Of a stretch of DNA of 64,000 nt, positions 34,642 to 46,241 are shown piece by piece (the stretch's first letter is position 1; every line of letters starts with the position of its first letter). Origin of the DNA: an uncultured Litoreibacter sp. (GTDB lineage: Bacteria; Pseudomonadota; Alphaproteobacteria; Rhodobacterales; Rhodobacteraceae); the NCBI GenBank assembly GCA_947504205.1, contig CANNGL010000004.1:1-64000 (forward strand). The letters run 5' to 3'. The position numbers and the translations under genes were made by a program. The notes under the pieces are model-generated. The model was not told the origin of the DNA. It saw nothing but the letters and a program-made list of their open reading frames with translations, and did no database searches.

Positions 34642-35576
34642 GCCCGCGCAAGATCATAATCGACACGGATCCGGGACAGGATGATGCGGTCGCTATCCTG
34701 CTGGCCCTCGCTTCTCCGGAGCTGGATGTGCTGGGCGTCACCGCTGTGGCCGGAAACGTCCCACTGCACCTGACCGAACGGAACGCGCGTATCGTGTGCG
34801 AGTTGGCAGGCAAACCCGACACACTGGTCTTCGCCGGATGTGATACGCCGTTACGCCGCAAGCTGGTAACCGCAGAGCATGTGCACGGGAAAACCGGCCT
34901 CGACGGGCCTCAACTGCCCGACCCAAAGATGACGTTGCAGGACGCTCATGCGGTGGACTTCATCATCGAGACGCTGCGAGAAGAGCCTTCCGGCACCGTG
35001 ACCCTCTGCCCCCTCGGACCACTAACAAATATTGCCACTGCCTTTCAGCGCGCGCCCGATATCGTCGAGCGGGTTCAGGAAATCGTGCTGATGGGTGGGG
35101 CCTATTTTCAGGTGGGCAATATTACTCCTGCTGCCGAATTCAACATCTATGTCGACCCTGATGCGGCAGAGACCGTGTTCAAATCCGGCGCTCCGATTGT
35201 GGTGATGCCGTTGGATGTGACCCACAAGGCGCTGACTACGCGCGCACGCGTCGAGGCGTTTCGCGATCTGGGTACGGAACCGGGCCGCATGGTGGCTGAA
35301 TGGACTGATTTTTTCGAACGTTTCGACAAGGAGAAATACGGCTCCGAAGGGGCGCCGCTGCATGACCCTTGCGTCATAGCCTATCTCTTGCAACCGGAGC
35401 TGTTCTCCGGTCGGCATGTGAATGTCGAGATCGAAACAAGCTCGGATCTGACACTTGGTATGACCGTCGCCGACTGGTGGGGCGTCACAGACCGAAAGGC
35501 CAACGTGACCTTTATAGGCGACGTCGATGCAGATGGCTTTTTCGGACTTCTGACCGAGCGGATTGCCCGGTTGTGA
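34638..35576 (+). CDS. Inosine/uridine-preferring nucleoside hydrolase
   Basis: 312 residues. The calcium-binding Asp cluster IIIDTDPGQDDAVAILLAL at residues 6-24 is diagnostic, with LTNIATAF and GGAYFQVGNITPAAEFNIYVDPDAAETVF in the middle and a C-terminal LHDPCVIAYLL His-Asp motif. It hydrolyses the N-glycosidic bond of ribonucleosides for salvage. Starts inside the stop of the CorC gene (ATGA). Confidence 0.93.
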   Translation: MSPRKIIIDTDPGQDDAVAILLALASPELDVLGVTAVAGNVPLHLTERNARIVCELAGKPDTLVFAGCDTPLRRKLVTAEHVHGKTGLDGPQLPDPKMTLQDAHAVDFIIETLREEPSGTVTLCPLGPLTNIATAFQRAPDIVERVQEIVLMGGAYFQVGNITPAAEFNIYVDPDAAETVFKSGAPIVVMPLDVTHKALTTRARVEAFRDLGTEPGRMVAEWTDFFERFDKEKYGSEGAPLHDPCVIAYLLQPELFSGRHVNVEIETSSDLTLGMTVADWWGVTDRKANVTFIGDVDADGFFGLLTERIARL

Positions 35577-35694
35577 CCCGCGGGTATTTGCATATTTTTG
35601 GCAAAAAGAAATCCGGGATTGCACCCGGAACGGCGCATTGCGGCGCGTCTGGCCGCCCGGAACTTTCGATCGCCTGTCGCGCGCGGGTGCAGTG

Positions 35695-37116
35695 ATGGAA
35701 GCGCCGCGTTTTGACAACAGCTTTGCGCGCCTGCCGGACCAGTTCTTTACACGAATTGATCCGGTGCCTGTTTCTGATCCGCAACTCATCGCTTTGAATG
35801 TCTCTCTTGTCGGTCAGATGGGACTGGATGAAGACTGGCTGCTTTCGGAGGCAGGTCTGGCGATGATGGCAGGTAATGCCATGCCTTCGAATGCGGCACC
35901 GCTGGCGCAGGTCTATGCCGGTCATCAGTTTGGCGGCTGGTCGCCACAACTTGGCGATGGTCGCGCGCATCTTTTGGGCGAAGTTGTCGGGCCAGATGGG
36001 CTGAACTGGGATATCCAGCTCAAAGGTTCCGGCCAGACACCGTATTCCCGGATGGGTGACGGGCGCGCGTGGCTGGGTCCGGTTCTGCGCGAATATATCA
36101 TCTCGGAGGCCATGCATGCCCTGGGAGTGCCTACCACACGGGCCCTGGCTGCCGTCTCCACCGGTGAACCGGTCTTGCGCGAACAGGGGTATCTGCCCGG
36201 TGCCATTCTGACACGTGTCGCCCCATCGCATCTGCGTGTTGGGCATTTCCAGTATTTTGCGGCGGAGCAAGACAGTGACGCGCTTGGTATATTGCTGAAA
36301 TATGCGATCCAAAAACACTATCCTGATCTCGACGATGATGATGCGCCCGGTTTTTTGCGGGCTGTGATGCTGGCTCAGGCCGATCTGGTCGGGCGCTGGA
36401 TGGCGCTTGGCTTCATCCATGGGGTGATGAACACCGACAATACCCATATCGGCGCAATAACCATTGACTACGGCCCTTGCGCTTTCATGGACGCCTATCA
36501 TCCCGGTAAGGTTTTCTCCTCGATTGATCAGTTCGGGCGCTATGCCTATGGTGCTCAGCCGCAGATACTTGTCTGGAACCTCGCGCAACTGGCAACAGCC
36601 CTGTTGCCGCTGATGGGCAGCGACCGCGACAAGGCGATAAGCGAAGCCGAAGCCATTCTCGAAGGGTATGGCGCCGCTTACACGGATGCCTGGATGCGGC
36701 ATATGCTGCCCAAGATCGGAATAACCGAACCGCATGAGGGTGATGTCGAGCTGCTGCAGGATCTTCTGAACCGTATGGCCGAGAACCAGGCAGATTTCAC
36801 GCGCACATTCAGAGGACTGGCCAACGGCAGCACGCGTGATGAATTTGTCGACCCTACAGCATTTGATGCCTGGGCAAGCACATGGCGTGGACGGGTGCCG
36901 GATGCGCCCGATCTGAACCGCGTCAATCCGGCGTTCATTGCACGCAACCACCGGATCGAAGAAGCGATACAGGCAGCACTTCAGGCAGATTTCGCGCCGT
37001 TCGAGCGATTGGTCGAGGTGCTGCGCCACCCCTATGACGACCAACCCGCCCATAATGATCTTCAGAATGCGCCGCTTGATCAGGAACTTGTCACGCAAAC
37101 CTTCTGCGGTACTTGA
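35695..37116 (+). CDS. selO: Protein adenylyltransferase SelO (YdiU family)
   Basis: 473 residues, matching bacterial SelO. It has an atypical protein-kinase fold that transfers AMP to proteins. Visible: PLAQVYAGHQFGGWSPQLGDGRAHLLGE, the Lys of QLKGSGQTPYSRMGDGRA, HGVMNTDNTHI with catalytic Asp/Asn, and IDYGPCAFMDAY. The chain ends in FCGT with a cysteine where eukaryotic SelO has selenocysteine. The ATG at 35695 was chosen for the family start (FDNSFARLP); the frame is open further upstream without support. A 119-nt gap separates it from the nucleoside hydrolase gene. Confidence 0.94.
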   Translation: MEAPRFDNSFARLPDQFFTRIDPVPVSDPQLIALNVSLVGQMGLDEDWLLSEAGLAMMAGNAMPSNAAPLAQVYAGHQFGGWSPQLGDGRAHLLGEVVGPDGLNWDIQLKGSGQTPYSRMGDGRAWLGPVLREYIISEAMHALGVPTTRALAAVSTGEPVLREQGYLPGAILTRVAPSHLRVGHFQYFAAEQDSDALGILLKYAIQKHYPDLDDDDAPGFLRAVMLAQADLVGRWMALGFIHGVMNTDNTHIGAITIDYGPCAFMDAYHPGKVFSSIDQFGRYAYGAQPQILVWNLAQLATALLPLMGSDRDKAISEAEAILEGYGAAYTDAWMRHMLPKIGITEPHEGDVELLQDLLNRMAENQADFTRTFRGLANGSTRDEFVDPTAFDAWASTWRGRVPDAPDLNRVNPAFIARNHRIEEAIQAALQADFAPFERLVEVLRHPYDDQPAHNDLQNAPLDQELVTQTFCGT

Positions 37117-37177
37117 GCAATCAGCGCTGTGAAGCCTTTGCGAATCCGGTAGTGTCAAAGAAAACCGGGACAGATGC

Positions 37178-38425
37178 ATGAACGTTTTGCAGATCGCTTC
37201 GCTTCTGATTGTGCTGGCAGCAGCCTTCGGAACGATCAACTATTTATTTTTGAAACTCCCCTCAGCAATTGGAATTCTGGTCGTGGCCCTTGCGGCCTCG
37301 CTTGGCATTCTTGGTATCGATCTGGTTTGGCCATCGACCACCATTGCGGAAGATGTCCGCAGCTTTGTTCAGGGCATCGCTTTCTCCGAAGCGCTGCTCG
37401 AAGGCATGCTGGGGCTGCTGCTCTTTGCAGGCGCACTGCATGTCAAGCTGAGCGATCTTCGCGGCGAGTGGCGCATCGTGGCTTTGATGGCAACGATAGG
37501 CGTGGGTTTGTCAACGGTGATCGCGGGCGTCGGCTTTTCGTGGATAACAGGCATGCCGCTGCTGATTGCGCTGGTTTTCGGGGCGTTGATTTCACCAACT
37601 GATCCTGTGGCCGTGTTGGGAGTTCTGCGTGAAGCTGAACTCAAGAAAAGCATGGAAACCAAGATTGCCGGCGAAAGCCTGTTCAACGATGGCGTGGGTT
37701 ACGTGGTATTTCTGGTGCTCGTCGGGATCGTATTTCCATCAGGGGACCACCACAATGAAGGCCTGTCCGGCGCGCTACAGCTGTTTTTTCAGGAGGCCGT
37801 CGGGGGCGCTCTTTTGGGGATCGCCCTGGGCTGGCTCGCATTTCGTGTGATGCGCCGGATCGACGATTATTCACTGGAAGTATTGATCACCCTTGCGCTC
37901 GCATTCGGGGGCTATTCACTTGCAATCTGGTTGCATGTCTCGGCCCCAATCATGGCAGTCTGTGCAGGTCTCTTGATCGGCGATGTCGGCACAAAGCATG
38001 GGATGAGCGAAACCACGCGCCGCTACGTGGAGGGGTTCTGGTCGCTCATTGATGAAATCCTGAATGCGGTTCTGTTCCTGTTGATCGGGGTCGAGGTCTT
38101 TGCGATCGCTTTCTCGATGGATGCTTTTGTTGCGGGCATCCTTTCTATCGTGCTGGCTCTGGTCGCGCGTCTTGCCGCGGTCGCCGTACCGGTGTTTCTG
38201 CTCAAGCCATTTCGCGATTTTTCGCCCGGTGTGATACCAATAATGACCTGGGGTGGGCTCAAAGGCGGTATCTCGGTAGCGCTTGCTCTATCTTTGCCGG
38301 AAAATGAGTGGAAACCGATCATTCTGACCACCACATATATCATCGTGATCTTCTCGATCATCGTGCAAGGGTTGAGCGTTGCCAAACTTGCCAATCGCTT
38401 CGGTCGAGAACCAGACTTGATGTGA
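37178..38425 (+). CDS. CPA1-type Na+/H+ antiporter (NhaP-like)
   Basis: 415 residues with about 12 membrane helices. CPA1 signatures: GALISPTDPVAVLGVLREAELKKSMETKIAGESLFNDGVGYVVF, containing the Asn-Asp pair of ion binding, and GVIPIMTWGGLKGGISVALALSLP near the C-terminus. Sodium (or K+) for proton exchange in the inner membrane suits a marine host. No large cytosolic regulatory tail, so it is the short NhaP form. A 37-nt gap separates it from the TerB-like gene. Confidence 0.93.
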   Translation: MNVLQIASLLIVLAAAFGTINYLFLKLPSAIGILVVALAASLGILGIDLVWPSTTIAEDVRSFVQGIAFSEALLEGMLGLLLFAGALHVKLSDLRGEWRIVALMATIGVGLSTVIAGVGFSWITGMPLLIALVFGALISPTDPVAVLGVLREAELKKSMETKIAGESLFNDGVGYVVFLVLVGIVFPSGDHHNEGLSGALQLFFQEAVGGALLGIALGWLAFRVMRRIDDYSLEVLITLALAFGGYSLAIWLHVSAPIMAVCAGLLIGDVGTKHGMSETTRRYVEGFWSLIDEILNAVLFLLIGVEVFAIAFSMDAFVAGILSIVLALVARLAAVAVPVFLLKPFRDFSPGVIPIMTWGGLKGGISVALALSLPENEWKPIILTTTYIIVIFSIIVQGLSVAKLANRFGREPDLM

Positions 38426-38462
38426 ACCCCGCGCCTGCGTTGCGCCTGACAAGGAGAATGAA

Positions 38463-39140
38463 ATGTCATTAATGAGAATGCTGACCAAGGTGGCCATTGG
38501 TGTTGCGGTTGCCAAAGGCGTGCAAAAGATGAACCAGTCCGGCGGCTTCAGCAAAATGGCGGAAGACCTGAAAGGCAAAGTCGCGACCGCTGGCCAAGGC
38601 ACGTCGGGTGGCGCTGGTACAGGTGGTCTTGGCGGTATGCTTGGTGGTCAGGGCGGCGCAGGTGGCTTGGGCGGACTTGGTGGACTTCTGGGCGGGCTTG
38701 CGACAGCACGTACTGGTAGCGCTCAGTCCGGGCAATCGCTTGAGGATCTGTTGAGCCAAGACAATCCTGTAGAAGAGCCAGAACCAGAGGCCACTTCAGG
38801 TCTGATGATCCGCGCCATGATCCTCGCGGCTCGCTGTGACGGTGGCATCGACGACAACGAGAAACAGACGCTGATGGCGACGATTGGTGAAGATGCAACG
38901 CCCGAAGATATGGAATTTGTGCAGGCCGCCATGCAGGAAAATGTCAGCGCGTCGGCATTGGCCGCAGATACGCCCAAGGGTATGGAGACCCAGGTTTATT
39001 CAATGTCCGTGATGGCGATCGAACCTGACCACCCGGCAGAAGCCAAATATCTGCACGAATTGGCAACGGCTCTGGGCATTGGTCAGGCCACCGTCAATGA
39101 AATCCACGACAGCTTTGGCGTGCCTCGGCTTTATAGCTGA
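38463..39140 (+). CDS. TerB-like / DUF533 family protein
   Basis: 225 residues. N-terminal hydrophobic-amphipathic stretch (LTKVAIGVAVAKGVQKM), a Gly-rich low-complexity region (residues about 45-82, GGLGG repeats), an acidic linker, then a helical TerB/YebE-like domain (115-225; MIRAMILAARCDGGIDDNEKQTLMATI). The acidic GGIDDNE may bind a divalent cation, as in TerB. Function unclear. Behind a GGAGAATGAA leader. Its end overlaps the convergent 82-residue gene by 10 nt. Confidence 0.82.
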   Translation: MSLMRMLTKVAIGVAVAKGVQKMNQSGGFSKMAEDLKGKVATAGQGTSGGAGTGGLGGMLGGQGGAGGLGGLGGLLGGLATARTGSAQSGQSLEDLLSQDNPVEEPEPEATSGLMIRAMILAARCDGGIDDNEKQTLMATIGEDATPEDMEFVQAAMQENVSASALAADTPKGMETQVYSMSVMAIEPDHPAEAKYLHELATALGIGQATVNEIHDSFGVPRLYS

Positions 39141-39379
39141 TCGCTGTCTTCGTCTTGGCCGCGGGCGTTGTGAACAAGGCCTTTGACCAGCAGGGCGGCG
39201 CATAACGCGCCTCCTGCAAGCAGCAGCCCGATAACAACTTTGTCTTCTGTGTTGTAGCGGGCAATGCAGTTGCCCCCTGCGATGCAGGCTAAGCGCCCCA
39301 AGACGAATGAATATAGCCCTGCACTACCGAAACACACGATGGCGCCGACAAGCCAGCTCTTCGTTGCCTTCCTAGGCAT
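39131..39379 (-). CDS. Small membrane protein, function unknown
   Basis: 82 residues with two hydrophobic helices (WLVGAIVCFGSAGLYSFVLG; VVIGLLLAGGALCAALLVKGLV) joined by a Cys-containing loop (LACIAGGNCIARY) and an acidic tail. It overlaps the preceding 98-residue gene by 8 nt, so it is the third gene of the helicase operon. No family recognised. Confidence 0.68.
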   Translation of the reverse strand: MPRKATKSWLVGAIVCFGSAGLYSFVLGRLACIAGGNCIARYNTEDKVVIGLLLAGGALCAALLVKGLVHNARGQDEDSDQL

Positions 39380-39668
39380 CGTCTGATCCTTGCTTGGTCA
39401 TCGAGTGTTTTTGCCGATCACGCACTGTGGCAGCTTTACCTGTTCGAATTGCGAGGAAGATAAGCAACAAGACGGCGAGGCTAGGAAGAAGAACAAGAAA
39501 GACAAAGTCTTCCTGTCCCATTTCCCAAGGCCATTTGTGGGTGCAGTTCTGACTGCCGGCGGGACCTGAGAATGCGCAGCCCATTGCCTGCACATATCCA
39601 TAGAACACCATGCCGGCCAAAGCGGCCAGCACACTCAGTATCCAGAATATGATGGAGAGCGCGCGCAT
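39372..39668 (-). CDS. Small membrane protein downstream of the DEAD-box helicase
   Basis: 98 residues. An N-terminal helix (IIFWILSVLAALAGMVFYGYV), a loop with two Cys (GCAFSGPAGSQNCTHKWPW) and a second helix (FVFLVLLPSLAVLLLIFLAI) followed by a basic tail. The two-Cys loop resembles that of the next gene, so the pair may be related. It starts 14 nt after the helicase stop. Function unknown. Confidence 0.68.
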   Translation of the reverse strand: MRALSIIFWILSVLAALAGMVFYGYVQAMGCAFSGPAGSQNCTHKWPWEMGQEDFVFLVLLPSLAVLLLIFLAIRTGKAATVRDRQKHSMTKQGSDDA

Positions 39669-39682
39669 TGCATCGCCCCTTC

Positions 39683-40990
39683 TTACGCCGCGTGTTTTGG
39701 CCCCTGCCCGCGCCGACGCCTGTTGCGTCGCCGCTTCGGCGGACCGGAGGGCTTTTCTGTGGCTTCGGCCTGCGACCTGCCACGACCACGCTTGCGACCG
39801 CCGGATTTGGCCGGTCCACCGCCACCGCCACGCTTTGGTTTCTCTTCTTCCTCATCGCGCGCCCATGGGCGTCCGCCGATCACGGGGATGTCGATTTTCA
39901 TTATCTTCTGGATTGCGCGTAGTTCGCCCATCTCGTCCGGGGCGCAAAACGCGACAGCCTGACCTTCGCGACCAGCCCGCGCGGTGCGTCCAATGCGGTG
40001 AATGTAGTTTTCAGGGACGTTTGGCAGGTCGAAGTTATAGACGTGCTCTACCTGAGGGATATCGATCCCCCTGGCGGCCACGTCGGTTGCGACAAGTACG
40101 CGAAGATCGCCGGCTTTGAACGCGGCAAGCGCACGGTCGCGCTGTCCTTGAGATTTGTTACCGTGGATGGAGCCTGCAGCAAAACCCTCACGGTCGAGCT
40201 GCTTCATCAGGCGTTCGGCCCCGTGCTTGGTACGGGTGAAGACCAAGGCCAAAGCATCGCGGTGTTTGTCGAGATATTCGATCAACAGTTCAGGTTTCGC
40301 GGCTTTGGCTATGAAGTGTACGGCCTGATCGATCTTGTCCGCAGCTTTACCTGGTGCAGCCACCTGCACCCGGCGCGGATGATTGAGATAGGTCGCCGCA
40401 AGCTCTTCCATCAGCTTGGGCATTGTGGCGGAGAACAGCAATGTCTGCCGCTCTTTCGGAAGAAGCGGTGCAATTTTTCGCAGGGCATGGATAAAACCCA
40501 TATCCAGCATCTGATCGGCTTCATCGAGCACCAGCCATTCCGCCTCGGACAGGCTCAGCGCATTTTGCTCGAGCAGGTCGATCAGTCGGCCGGGTGTGGC
40601 GACCAGAATATCCGTGCCCCGCTCCAGCTTCCGCTTCTGCGGACCCAGAGAAACACCACCTACGACCATATTTATCTTGAGGTGTCCTTTGCCCTGAAAG
40701 CTCTGCAAAGCGTCACAAATTTGTTTCGCCAACTCACGGGTCGGCGCCAGAATGAGGGCGCGGACCATCTTGGATGGGGTCCGCTCGCCAGAGTGAAGGA
40801 TGGACTGTATGATAGGCAGGCCAAAGGCTGCGGTTTTACCTGTCCCGGTTTGTGCCAACCCCATGACATCGCGGCCCGACATGACAATCGGGATGGCTTC
40901 TTCTTGGATGGGGGTTGGATCAGTCAGGCCGTTTTCGGCGAGACGATCGGAGAGTTTTGCGCTGAGACCCAACGCTTGAAACTTATTCAA
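39683..40990 (-). CDS. DEAD-box ATP-dependent RNA helicase (RhlE-like)
   Basis: 435 residues. All helicase motifs are present: Q motif (FQALGLSAKLSDRLAENGLTDPTPIQEEAIP), AQTGTGKT, PTRELA, TPGRL, VLDEADQML, FSATMP, and in domain 2 ATDVAARGIDIPQV and HRIGRTARAG. The C-terminal 70 residues are a basic Arg/Gly/Lys tail typical of RhlE-like proteins that unwind rRNA or mRNA in the cold. I choose a TTG start at 40990 (LNKFQALG) with AAAGGACAAAGA before it; upstream in-frame sequence does not resemble a helicase. Confidence 0.92.
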   Translation of the reverse strand: MNKFQALGLSAKLSDRLAENGLTDPTPIQEEAIPIVMSGRDVMGLAQTGTGKTAAFGLPIIQSILHSGERTPSKMVRALILAPTRELAKQICDALQSFQGKGHLKINMVVGGVSLGPQKRKLERGTDILVATPGRLIDLLEQNALSLSEAEWLVLDEADQMLDMGFIHALRKIAPLLPKERQTLLFSATMPKLMEELAATYLNHPRRVQVAAPGKAADKIDQAVHFIAKAAKPELLIEYLDKHRDALALVFTRTKHGAERLMKQLDREGFAAGSIHGNKSQGQRDRALAAFKAGDLRVLVATDVAARGIDIPQVEHVYNFDLPNVPENYIHRIGRTARAGREGQAVAFCAPDEMGELRAIQKIMKIDIPVIGGRPWARDEEEEKPKRGGGGGPAKSGGRKRGRGRSQAEATEKPSGPPKRRRNRRRRGQGPKHAA

Positions 40991-41232
40991 ATCTTTGTCC
41001 TTTCGACAAAGGAGTATGCCCGGCAAACTGCGCAGGCATATCGGTTGCAATGGGCGCGGTGTTTTGAAGAACCGCACTGACCCGCTTGCGTGAAAAAGAG
41101 GGAGGTCTTGCGCCCAGCCAGTGCGGGTCTCGCGAACTGCGAGCCTCACGCCACATCTGCGGCAGAACGATACCGGGCAAATGGGCGTCGCACGTTCATA
41201 AGTCAAGGCATTTCAGGGCTGGAGACCCACCA

Positions 41233-41280
41233 ATGCTTTGGGATAGTCTGAACCGAGACCTCAAAGGCACAGCAGATTAG
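41233..41280 (+). CDS. 15-codon leader ORF before the Fur/Mur gene
   Basis: MLWDSLNRDLKGTAD, with GGAG 8 nt before its ATG and its TAG ending 2 nt before the regulator's ATG. The regulator itself has no good ribosome-binding site nearby (AAAGG about 15 nt upstream), so coupling or leader-peptide control is plausible. It is not in frame with the regulator and cannot be an N-terminal extension. Confidence 0.4.
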   Translation: MLWDSLNRDLKGTAD

Positions 41281-41282
41281 AC

Positions 41283-41695
41283 ATGGCAGAGACTATCATC
41301 GAACGCAGCGCAGCCCGTGGGCTACGCCTAACAGAACAACGACGTGTCATTGCCAGAGTTCTGGAAGATGCCGACGATCACCCGGATGTGGAGGAACTTC
41401 ACGCCCGCGCCGTTGCCATCGATAGCAATATCTCAATTGCCACCGTTTACCGGACCGTAAAACTGTTTGAAGAAAGCGGTCTGCTCGAACGCCATGAATT
41501 TGGCGACGGCAGGTCTCGCTACGAAGATGCGGAGCGCGAACATCACGACCATCTCATTGATATGCAAACGGGCGAGGTGATCGAGTTTGTAGACCCCGAG
41601 ATTGAAGCCCTGCAGGAGAAGATTGCACAGCGTCTTGGATATTCGCTGAAAGGTCATCGGCTTGAACTCTATGGTGTTAAAGCCACGAAAGCGAA

Positions 41696-41699
<4 letters not shown>
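41283..41699 (+). CDS. Fur family metalloregulator (Fur/Mur type)
   Basis: 138 residues. Winged-helix N-terminal domain (LTEQRRVIARVLEDADDHPDVEELHARA... SIATVYRTVKLFEESGLLERHEF) and a dimerisation domain with the metal motif HHDHLID. The usual zinc CxxC pairs are absent and there is no cysteine, as in alphaproteobacterial Mur, which represses manganese uptake; iron control is taken over by RirA/Irr in these bacteria. That makes a Mn/Fe sensor likely, but Mur versus Fur cannot be settled here. Its stop overlaps the DMT transporter start (ATGA). Confidence 0.85.
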
Positions 41700-44437
<2,738 letters not shown>

Positions 44438-44494
44438 CGTCCTGTTTGACGAGCCATCTCGCGTCGTTACTCTGTCAGCCGGGAGAGAGACGCG

Positions 44495-44887
44495 ATGCCC
44501 TTGGAATTTCTTGGCTTATTGGTGGTTGGCGGCATCGCTGGGATTGCCCTTTTGCTGCATCTACTTGGACTGTCGACGTCACAGCAGTTTGTCAGCGAAA
44601 AAGACGCGCGCGCCGCTTGGTTGCGGCATCGCCCTGATGATCAGATCGTTTCGGTCCTCCTTACACAGGATCACAGTGCTGCCCTGATCGAAACAAAGAC
44701 GGGCAAAGGTCTGGTCTGGAGTTTTGGTGCTGACAGCACCGCACGAGATCTCGATCTGGCAAAAATCTCCGAAACGGCGCAGGGCCTGACCTTCACATTA
44801 CCCGAATTCACAGCCCCTAAAGTCGCCCTGCATTTGTCAGCAGACGAGAAAAGCCTTTGGCGCAGCAAACTGGATCATCCCCTATGA
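44495..44887 (+). CDS. Membrane-anchored hypothetical protein
   Basis: 130 residues. One N-terminal helix (FLGLLVVGGIAGIALLLHLLGL) and a soluble domain of about 100 residues rich in beta-strand patterns (QIVSVLLTQDHSAALIETKTGKGLVWSFG). Family not recognised. First of four tightly linked genes; GGGAGAGAG lies before the ATG and the stop overlaps the next start (ATGA). Confidence 0.7.
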   Translation: MPLEFLGLLVVGGIAGIALLLHLLGLSTSQQFVSEKDARAAWLRHRPDDQIVSVLLTQDHSAALIETKTGKGLVWSFGADSTARDLDLAKISETAQGLTFTLPEFTAPKVALHLSADEKSLWRSKLDHPL

Positions 44888-45816
44888 GCGATCAACTCAC
44901 CTATCCCGATGTCGTCAACATGGCTGTCCCTTTGTTTGTCGCGGCGATCCTGATCGAATTGTTATGGATCGTGCTCAAGGGGCGCGGCGGACGGTATGAA
45001 ACCCGCGACGCGGTCACATCGCTGATCATGGGGGCGGGCAGTGTTGCCTCCGGCATCCTTCTTGGCTTCATCGCGTGGGGGTTTTTCTTGGTGCTCTGGG
45101 CGATTACCCCCCTTGATCTGGGCACGTCGGTTTGGGTCGTTGCTCTGTGCTTCGTGCTCGATGATCTGCGCTATTATTGGGTGCACCGCTTCGGGCATCG
45201 CATTCGCTGGGTCTGGGCCGCCCATGTGAACCACCATTCGTCGCAGCACTATAACCTGACGACAGCACTGCGGCAGACCTGGACGGGTACCTTCACCTTT
45301 ATGATGATCGTACGCGCACCATTGATTTTGCTGGGTTTTCACCCCGCCATGGTGCTGTTTTGCGGCGGTCTGAACCTGATATATCAATTCTGGATTCATA
45401 CGGAGGCCATTGGCAAGATGCCGCGCTGGTTCGAGGCTGTGATGAACACCCCGTCTCATCACAGGGTACATCACGGGCGCAACCCTCGCTATCTGGATGC
45501 CAATTATGCGGGAGTCTTCATCGTTTGGGACAAGCTTTTCGGCACATTCGTGCCCGAACAAGATGATGAAAAAGTTGACTATGGACTGGTAGAGAACCTT
45601 GGCACATTCAATCCGTTGCGCGTGGCGTTCCACGAATGGATCGGTATTTTCAAAGATGTAAGCCAGCGCGGCCTGACTTGGAAGGATCGTTTGATGTATG
45701 CCATTGCACCACCTGGCTGGAGCCATGACGGCTCCCGCGACACATCCGAGACGATCAAAGCAAAACACCTGGCCCTTCACCCAGAGGATGCCGGAACTCC
45801 CGGATTTGACACATGA
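44884..45816 (+). CDS. Sterol desaturase/fatty acid hydroxylase family protein
   Basis: 310 residues, membrane-embedded. The histidine boxes of the di-iron family are intact: HRFGH at 101-105, HVNHHSSQH at 114-122 and HHRVHH near the centre of the C-terminal half. Enzymes of this family hydroxylate or desaturate lipids (sterols, hopanoids, carotenoids, fatty acids) or cleave alkyl ethers. The substrate cannot be told, but the fatty-acid desaturase two genes downstream points to lipid modification. Overlaps both neighbours by 4 nt. Confidence 0.88.
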   Translation: MSDQLTYPDVVNMAVPLFVAAILIELLWIVLKGRGGRYETRDAVTSLIMGAGSVASGILLGFIAWGFFLVLWAITPLDLGTSVWVVALCFVLDDLRYYWVHRFGHRIRWVWAAHVNHHSSQHYNLTTALRQTWTGTFTFMMIVRAPLILLGFHPAMVLFCGGLNLIYQFWIHTEAIGKMPRWFEAVMNTPSHHRVHHGRNPRYLDANYAGVFIVWDKLFGTFVPEQDDEKVDYGLVENLGTFNPLRVAFHEWIGIFKDVSQRGLTWKDRLMYAIAPPGWSHDGSRDTSETIKAKHLALHPEDAGTPGFDT

Positions 45817-46241
45817 ACGCCGAGCAACTGATCAACCAATTGCAATTGATGCCGCATCCGGAGGGCGGCTGGTTTCGTCAGACATGGATAGAAGATGTGG
45901 CAGCCCCAGAGCGGCCCAGCGGAACCTGTATCTACTTTCTGCTGAAAGAGGGCGAACGCAGCCATTGGCATCGCGTTGATGCGACCGAGATCTGGCACTT
46001 CTACGCGGGCACCCCTTTGACACTCTCGCTCAGCGAAACGGCCGATGGCCCAGCAGAGGACCACTCGCTTGGACCTGATCTGACGGCCAATCAACAGCCG
46101 CAACTCATTGTCCCAAAGGGTCATTGGCAGGCCGCGCATGCGCCTGATGGATGGGCCTTGGTGGGTTGCACCGTCTCGCCCGGCTTTCAATTTGAGGGGT
46201 TCGAACTGGCCCCTGCCGGTTTTAATATTCCGCGCGGCTGA
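45813..46241 (+). CDS. Cupin domain protein (DUF985)
   Basis: 142 residues. The sequence follows the DUF985 cupin pattern: LQLMPHPEGGWFRQTW, TCIYFLLKEGERSHWHRVDATEIWHFYAGTPL, LIVPKGHWQAAHAPDGWALVGCTVSPGFQFEGFEL. The His/Glu residues of the cupin metal site are present (HWH, E, H). Function in this lipid-linked set is unknown. It overlaps both neighbours. Confidence 0.85.
   Translation: MNAEQLINQLQLMPHPEGGWFRQTWIEDVAAPERPSGTCIYFLLKEGERSHWHRVDATEIWHFYAGTPLTLSLSETADGPAEDHSLGPDLTANQQPQLIVPKGHWQAAHAPDGWALVGCTVSPGFQFEGFELAPAGFNIPRG

Noticed and set aside
35512-37239. A 575-codon open frame on the minus strand opposite selO
   Set aside because: It lies wholly over a protein with complete SelO motifs, has no recognisable domain and shows the Arg/His-rich composition typical of antisense frames in GC-rich genes.
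39998-41080. 360-codon plus-strand frame opposite the DEAD-box helicase
   Set aside because: Antisense to a gene with all helicase motifs; no domain seen.
40991-41232. A structured RNA or small RNA gene in the longest gap
   Set aside because: No conserved fold, promoter-terminator pair or T-run was found; only short GC hairpins that are expected by chance.
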